From assembly GCA_014763905.1 (NCBI GenBank), contig JACXUN010000006.1:1-16221 (forward strand): a stretch of 16,221 nucleotides of DNA. The letters are read 5' to 3'. Under the pieces are notes generated by a model, which was not told the DNA's origin, did no database searches, and saw nothing but the letters and a program-made list of their open reading frames with translations. Both the position numbers and the translations under genes were made by a program. Below are positions 14,404 through 16,221 of the stretch, piece by piece. Origin of the DNA: Campylobacterales bacterium (GTDB lineage: Bacteria; Campylobacterota; Campylobacteria; Campylobacterales; Sulfurovaceae). Each line of letters starts with the position of its first letter. The first letter of the stretch is position 1.

Positions 14404-15483
14404 TCAAAATTGAACAAGAACCTCACGTACATCTTCATAAATATGGCTTTGAAGGAGAATTTCAATTTTTTGCGTCGGAATTTCATCGACCACCAAGACG
14501 GTAGAAAGATCATAAGGATTACTAATAATTTTTTGGCGAATAGTCAGTTCGATCTCAAAGGTTGGGGAGTTGAAGATCAACTCTCGAACGGTTTCAAAAT
14601 AAGTTCCCGCTAATTGATTATAATAATCTAGTGTAATAAATTTAACTTCATCCCGATTCATATCGTGCAGCTTATTGATAGCATATTCAATTCGTCCGCG
14701 GGTATAGGGTTTTTTGAGCGTCGAGTAGGGTAGAAAATGAGCCGGGATAGTTCCTTTTTTATCGCGTAAGAGTCCGAACTCGATACGCCAATTGAGAAAA
14801 CGTTCTTTGATGATTTGGTATTTGATATCTTGTTCCTCTAAATTGATGCGATGTTCATAGAGTTCAATGCGTGACTCAATCGATTCGGGTTGAATCTGTT
14901 TTGAGATTGGGGAAAAAAGCTCATCGGCTAATTTTTGCTGCTGTTCACGCTGCATGGTGAGTCCAAAGAGACAGCCGCAGTAGTCTTGGCGATAGAGTTG
15001 ATCTTTTTTGGCTAAGATATTCTGCTCTTGGGTACCGGAAGCTTTGCGGTAATCAGGAGCAATAAACTCCACATCAAACTGTCTGCCCAAAAGATCCCCG
15101 GCATGTTTGAGCTGTTTGAGCGATTTTTTGGGACTGGTCAGCAGGGTAGAGGTAAATGTTTTTTCTCCTAATGCTTTTGCTTGTTGAGCCGATACCTCAA
15201 ATCGCCGATCAAAACAGACGGCACAGCGGGAACCTTTCTCTGGTTCATGTTCCAATCCTTTAACCGATTCGAGCCACTTTTCTGTATCATATTCTCCTTC
15301 AATCAGTTCGATACCTAACATTTTACAGCTACGTTTGACATCTAAGAGTCGAAGTGTGTATTCACTATAGGGATGGATATTTGGATCATAAAAGAAACCG
15401 ATGAGTTTCTCTTGGGGATACTCTGTTTGGAGCTTTTGTAAAAAATAGTGGCTATCTACTGCACAGCAGATATGAACGAGCAT
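14404..15483 (-). CDS. queH: Epoxyqueuosine reductase QueH
   Basis: This 359-residue protein reduces epoxyqueuosine to queuosine in tRNA wobble position 34, replacing the unrelated cobalamin enzyme QueG. The QueH core (about 1-180) has the adjacent cysteines HICCAVD (Cys6, Cys7), CAVC (Cys87, Cys90) and the DYCGC motif (Cys169, Cys171), which bind an Fe-S cluster and metal in this family. It also has FYDPNIHPYSEY (31-42) and TLLTSPKKS (113-121). Beyond residue 180 is a second region of equal length, apparently a lineage-specific extension rich in Glu, Arg and Ile. The minimal family core is about 200 residues. AGGAAA lies 7 bases before the ATG. The long palindrome at 15515-15603 is just upstream of it. 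Confidence 0.9.
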   Translation of the reverse strand: MLVHICCAVDSHYFLQKLQTEYPQEKLIGFFYDPNIHPYSEYTLRLLDVKRSCKMLGIELIEGEYDTEKWLESVKGLEHEPEKGSRCAVCFDRRFEVSAQQAKALGEKTFTSTLLTSPKKSLKQLKHAGDLLGRQFDVEFIAPDYRKASGTQEQNILAKKDQLYRQDYCGCLFGLTMQREQQQKLADELFSPISKQIQPESIESRIELYEHRINLEEQDIKYQIIKERFLNWRIEFGLLRDKKGTIPAHFLPYSTLKKPYTRGRIEYAINKLHDMNRDEVKFITLDYYNQLAGTYFETVRELIFNSPTFEIELTIRQKIISNPYDLSTVLVVDEIPTQKIEILLQSHIYEDVREVLVQF

Positions 15484-15514
15484 GAACGTTTCCTAGTCAA
15501 TCTTAATTGAGAGA

Positions 15515-15603
15515 GCAGCAAAGCAGGCATCTATTCGGTACGCAAACACAAGTGCCCACTTTCGTGGGTGAAGTGCGTACCGAATAAATGCTTGCTTTGT
15601 TGC
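15515..15603. repeat. Long imperfect palindrome with nested hairpin
   Basis: Arms of 30 bases at 15515-15544 and 15574-15603 match in reverse complement at 27 positions. Two of the three differences are G-U pairs if the plus strand is transcribed. The innermost 13 positions (TTCGGTACGCA and two more) are perfect. The 29-base centre contains a second hairpin, CCCAC-TTTC-GTGGG (15555-15568), and AAGTGC occurs at 15550-15555 and again at 15571-15576. The G+C content is clearly higher than in flanking DNA. No T run follows on either side, so a simple terminator is unlikely. It resembles a repetitive extragenic palindrome, a small non-autonomous element or a structured RNA. Target-site duplications were not recognised. 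Confidence 0.7.
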
Positions 15604-15732
15604 TTAAATACTAAGGCAGTTTTTACAATGTTTTTTCTTTAGTTAAGCTGTTAAGAATCCCTAAAAAACTTCCGTTATCTTTTTTTAAGATAGGCTTGAT
15701 AGAGTTCTTGTGACTATAATACTCCGTCGAAC
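15604..15732. other. Non-coding stretch with a possible 3' ORF fragment
   Basis: Between the palindrome and the radical-SAM remnant no gene is recognised. On the minus strand an open stretch of about 45 codons (roughly 15760 down to a TAA at 15625-15623, ending LTKEKTL) overlaps the end of the remnant in another frame. It has no start codon of its own that looks convincing and no recognisable motif. It could be the tail of a neighbouring gene left after a deletion, or chance. Confidence 0.2.
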
Positions 15733-16149
15733 TCAGGTTAATAAAGTATGGTGATAATCGGCATCACGTAAATTGGCATAATTATCGGCTTTGACCGAGT
15801 CGACCGATAGGGCTATGCGGTAGAGATAGGGAAGCAGTTGCTTGATATCGTCCGGATTGGCACCGTTGGATACGGTTTTGATCTTATGTCCCAATGCATA
15901 AGCGAGTTTGATATACGGCAGGGTATAGAGAGGTTAGAGTGATATCTCATCATTATGGGGATAGATATTGAGATATTCGATGCCGATCTGCCGTCCCTCT
16001 TTTAATATTTTGATAATTTCATTATGCACGAGTTTGGGATAGGGAGAGCTTTTGACACTCTTATGGATACAGTGCAGACACTTAATCGGGCAGTCTGCTC
16101 TTTGACTCGGCAATTCTAGTATAAGACATTTTGGCGGCTCTATTATCAT
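15733..16149 (-). pseudogene. Radical-SAM protein remnant with in-frame stop
   Basis: From an ATG at 16149 (AGGAAT upstream) the frame encodes a radical-SAM N-terminus. The Fe-S cluster motif is CPIKCLHC (Cys20, Cys24, Cys27; CX3CX2C), followed by EIIKILKEGRQIGIEYLNIYPHNDEISL, whose final part matches the GGEP-like strand of the family. A TAA at 15936-15934 interrupts it. The same frame then continues for 66 sensible codons (PLYTLPYIKLAYALG, then KTVSNGANPDDIKQLLPYL and IALSVDSVKADNYANLR) to a TGA at 15735-15733. A single C-to-T change from CAA would explain the first stop. Family members normally continue well beyond this point, so the C-terminal half is lost as well. The original substrate is unknown. 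Confidence 0.78.
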
Positions 16150-16174
16150 GGTTCATTATTCCTGAATGTATCTC

Positions 16175-16180
16175 TGTATA
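16175..16180 (-). promoter_or_regulatory. Possible -10 for the radical-SAM remnant
   Basis: TATACA on the minus strand with an upstream TG-N (TGCTATACA) lies 26 bases before the ATG at 16149. T-rich DNA follows further upstream to the window edge. The promoter and ribosome binding site look better preserved than the gene itself, suggesting recent decay. Confidence 0.3.
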
Positions 16181-16221
16181 GCATACCAGAAAAAATAAAA
16201 AAACTATATATGTTAAAAAAT

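Noticed and set aside
15484..15603. preQ1 riboswitch in front of queH
   Set aside because: The structure is a long near-perfect palindrome rather than the small preQ1 pseudoknot, and the typical A-rich tail beside the ribosome binding site is missing.
15507..15606. Integron attC site or insertion-sequence end
   Set aside because: The palindrome lacks GTTRRRY/RYYYAAC core sites, has no adjacent integrase or transposase, and no clear target duplication flanks it.
1..16221. CRISPR array, tRNA or rRNA genes
   Set aside because: No regularly spaced direct repeats, and no recognisable tRNA or rRNA segments were seen on either strand by eye; a tRNAscan and Rfam search would be decisive.

Overview
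The window looks like a chromosomal segment of a Campylobacterota (epsilonproteobacterial) genome, probably a free-living marine or sulfur-oxidising type. The main reason is the minus-strand order fabZ-lpxA-clpX-mreB-mreC, which is characteristic of that phylum. Supporting signs are AT-rich DNA, promoters with a good -10 but no clear -35, and a long QueH-type epoxyqueuosine reductase. The genus cannot be fixed from the sequence alone.

Left part (1-1285): the start of an unrecognised minus-strand gene runs off the left edge. Upstream of it is a regulatory-looking intergenic region with a palindrome over the -10 and a pair of mutually exclusive hairpins. Next comes a ClpP-fold serine protease with a complete catalytic triad and a lysine-rich tail.

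Plus-strand block (1286-5343): a thioredoxin-type arsenate reductase, an RsmD-family 16S rRNA methyltransferase, and a NYN-nuclease/OST-HTH protein. A separate promoter then drives an exported von Willebrand factor A protein whose stop codon overlaps the start of a FluC/CrcB fluoride channel (TAATG).

Middle (5347-7541): a stand-alone CitE-like lyase on the minus strand is divergent from a HIT-domain protein. The HIT gene overlaps a SIR2-family gene that is broken by a frameshift and lacks its C-terminus, so it is called a pseudogene. A convergent, palindrome-rich gap follows.

Large minus-strand gene cluster (15483 down to 7542): queH, then fabZ-lpxA-clpX-mreB-mreC with 1-nt gaps or 8-nt overlaps, then a MotA/ExbB-like proton-channel protein, a MotB/OmpA-like stator protein, and an overlapping 49-residue ORF. 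It joins fatty-acid and lipid A synthesis, protein quality control, cell shape, and a ZorA/ZorB-like ion-driven motor that probably spans the envelope. No Zorya effector genes are present.

Right end (15484-16221): a long imperfect palindrome (27 of 30 arm positions match) with a nested hairpin, then a radical-SAM gene remnant with an in-frame TAA and a truncated C-terminus. No tRNA, rRNA, CRISPR array, transposase or integrase was seen. The strongest candidates for something undescribed are the ZorAB-like motor plus small ORF attached to the mreBC cluster, the 15.5-kb palindrome, and the vWA-FluC coupling.
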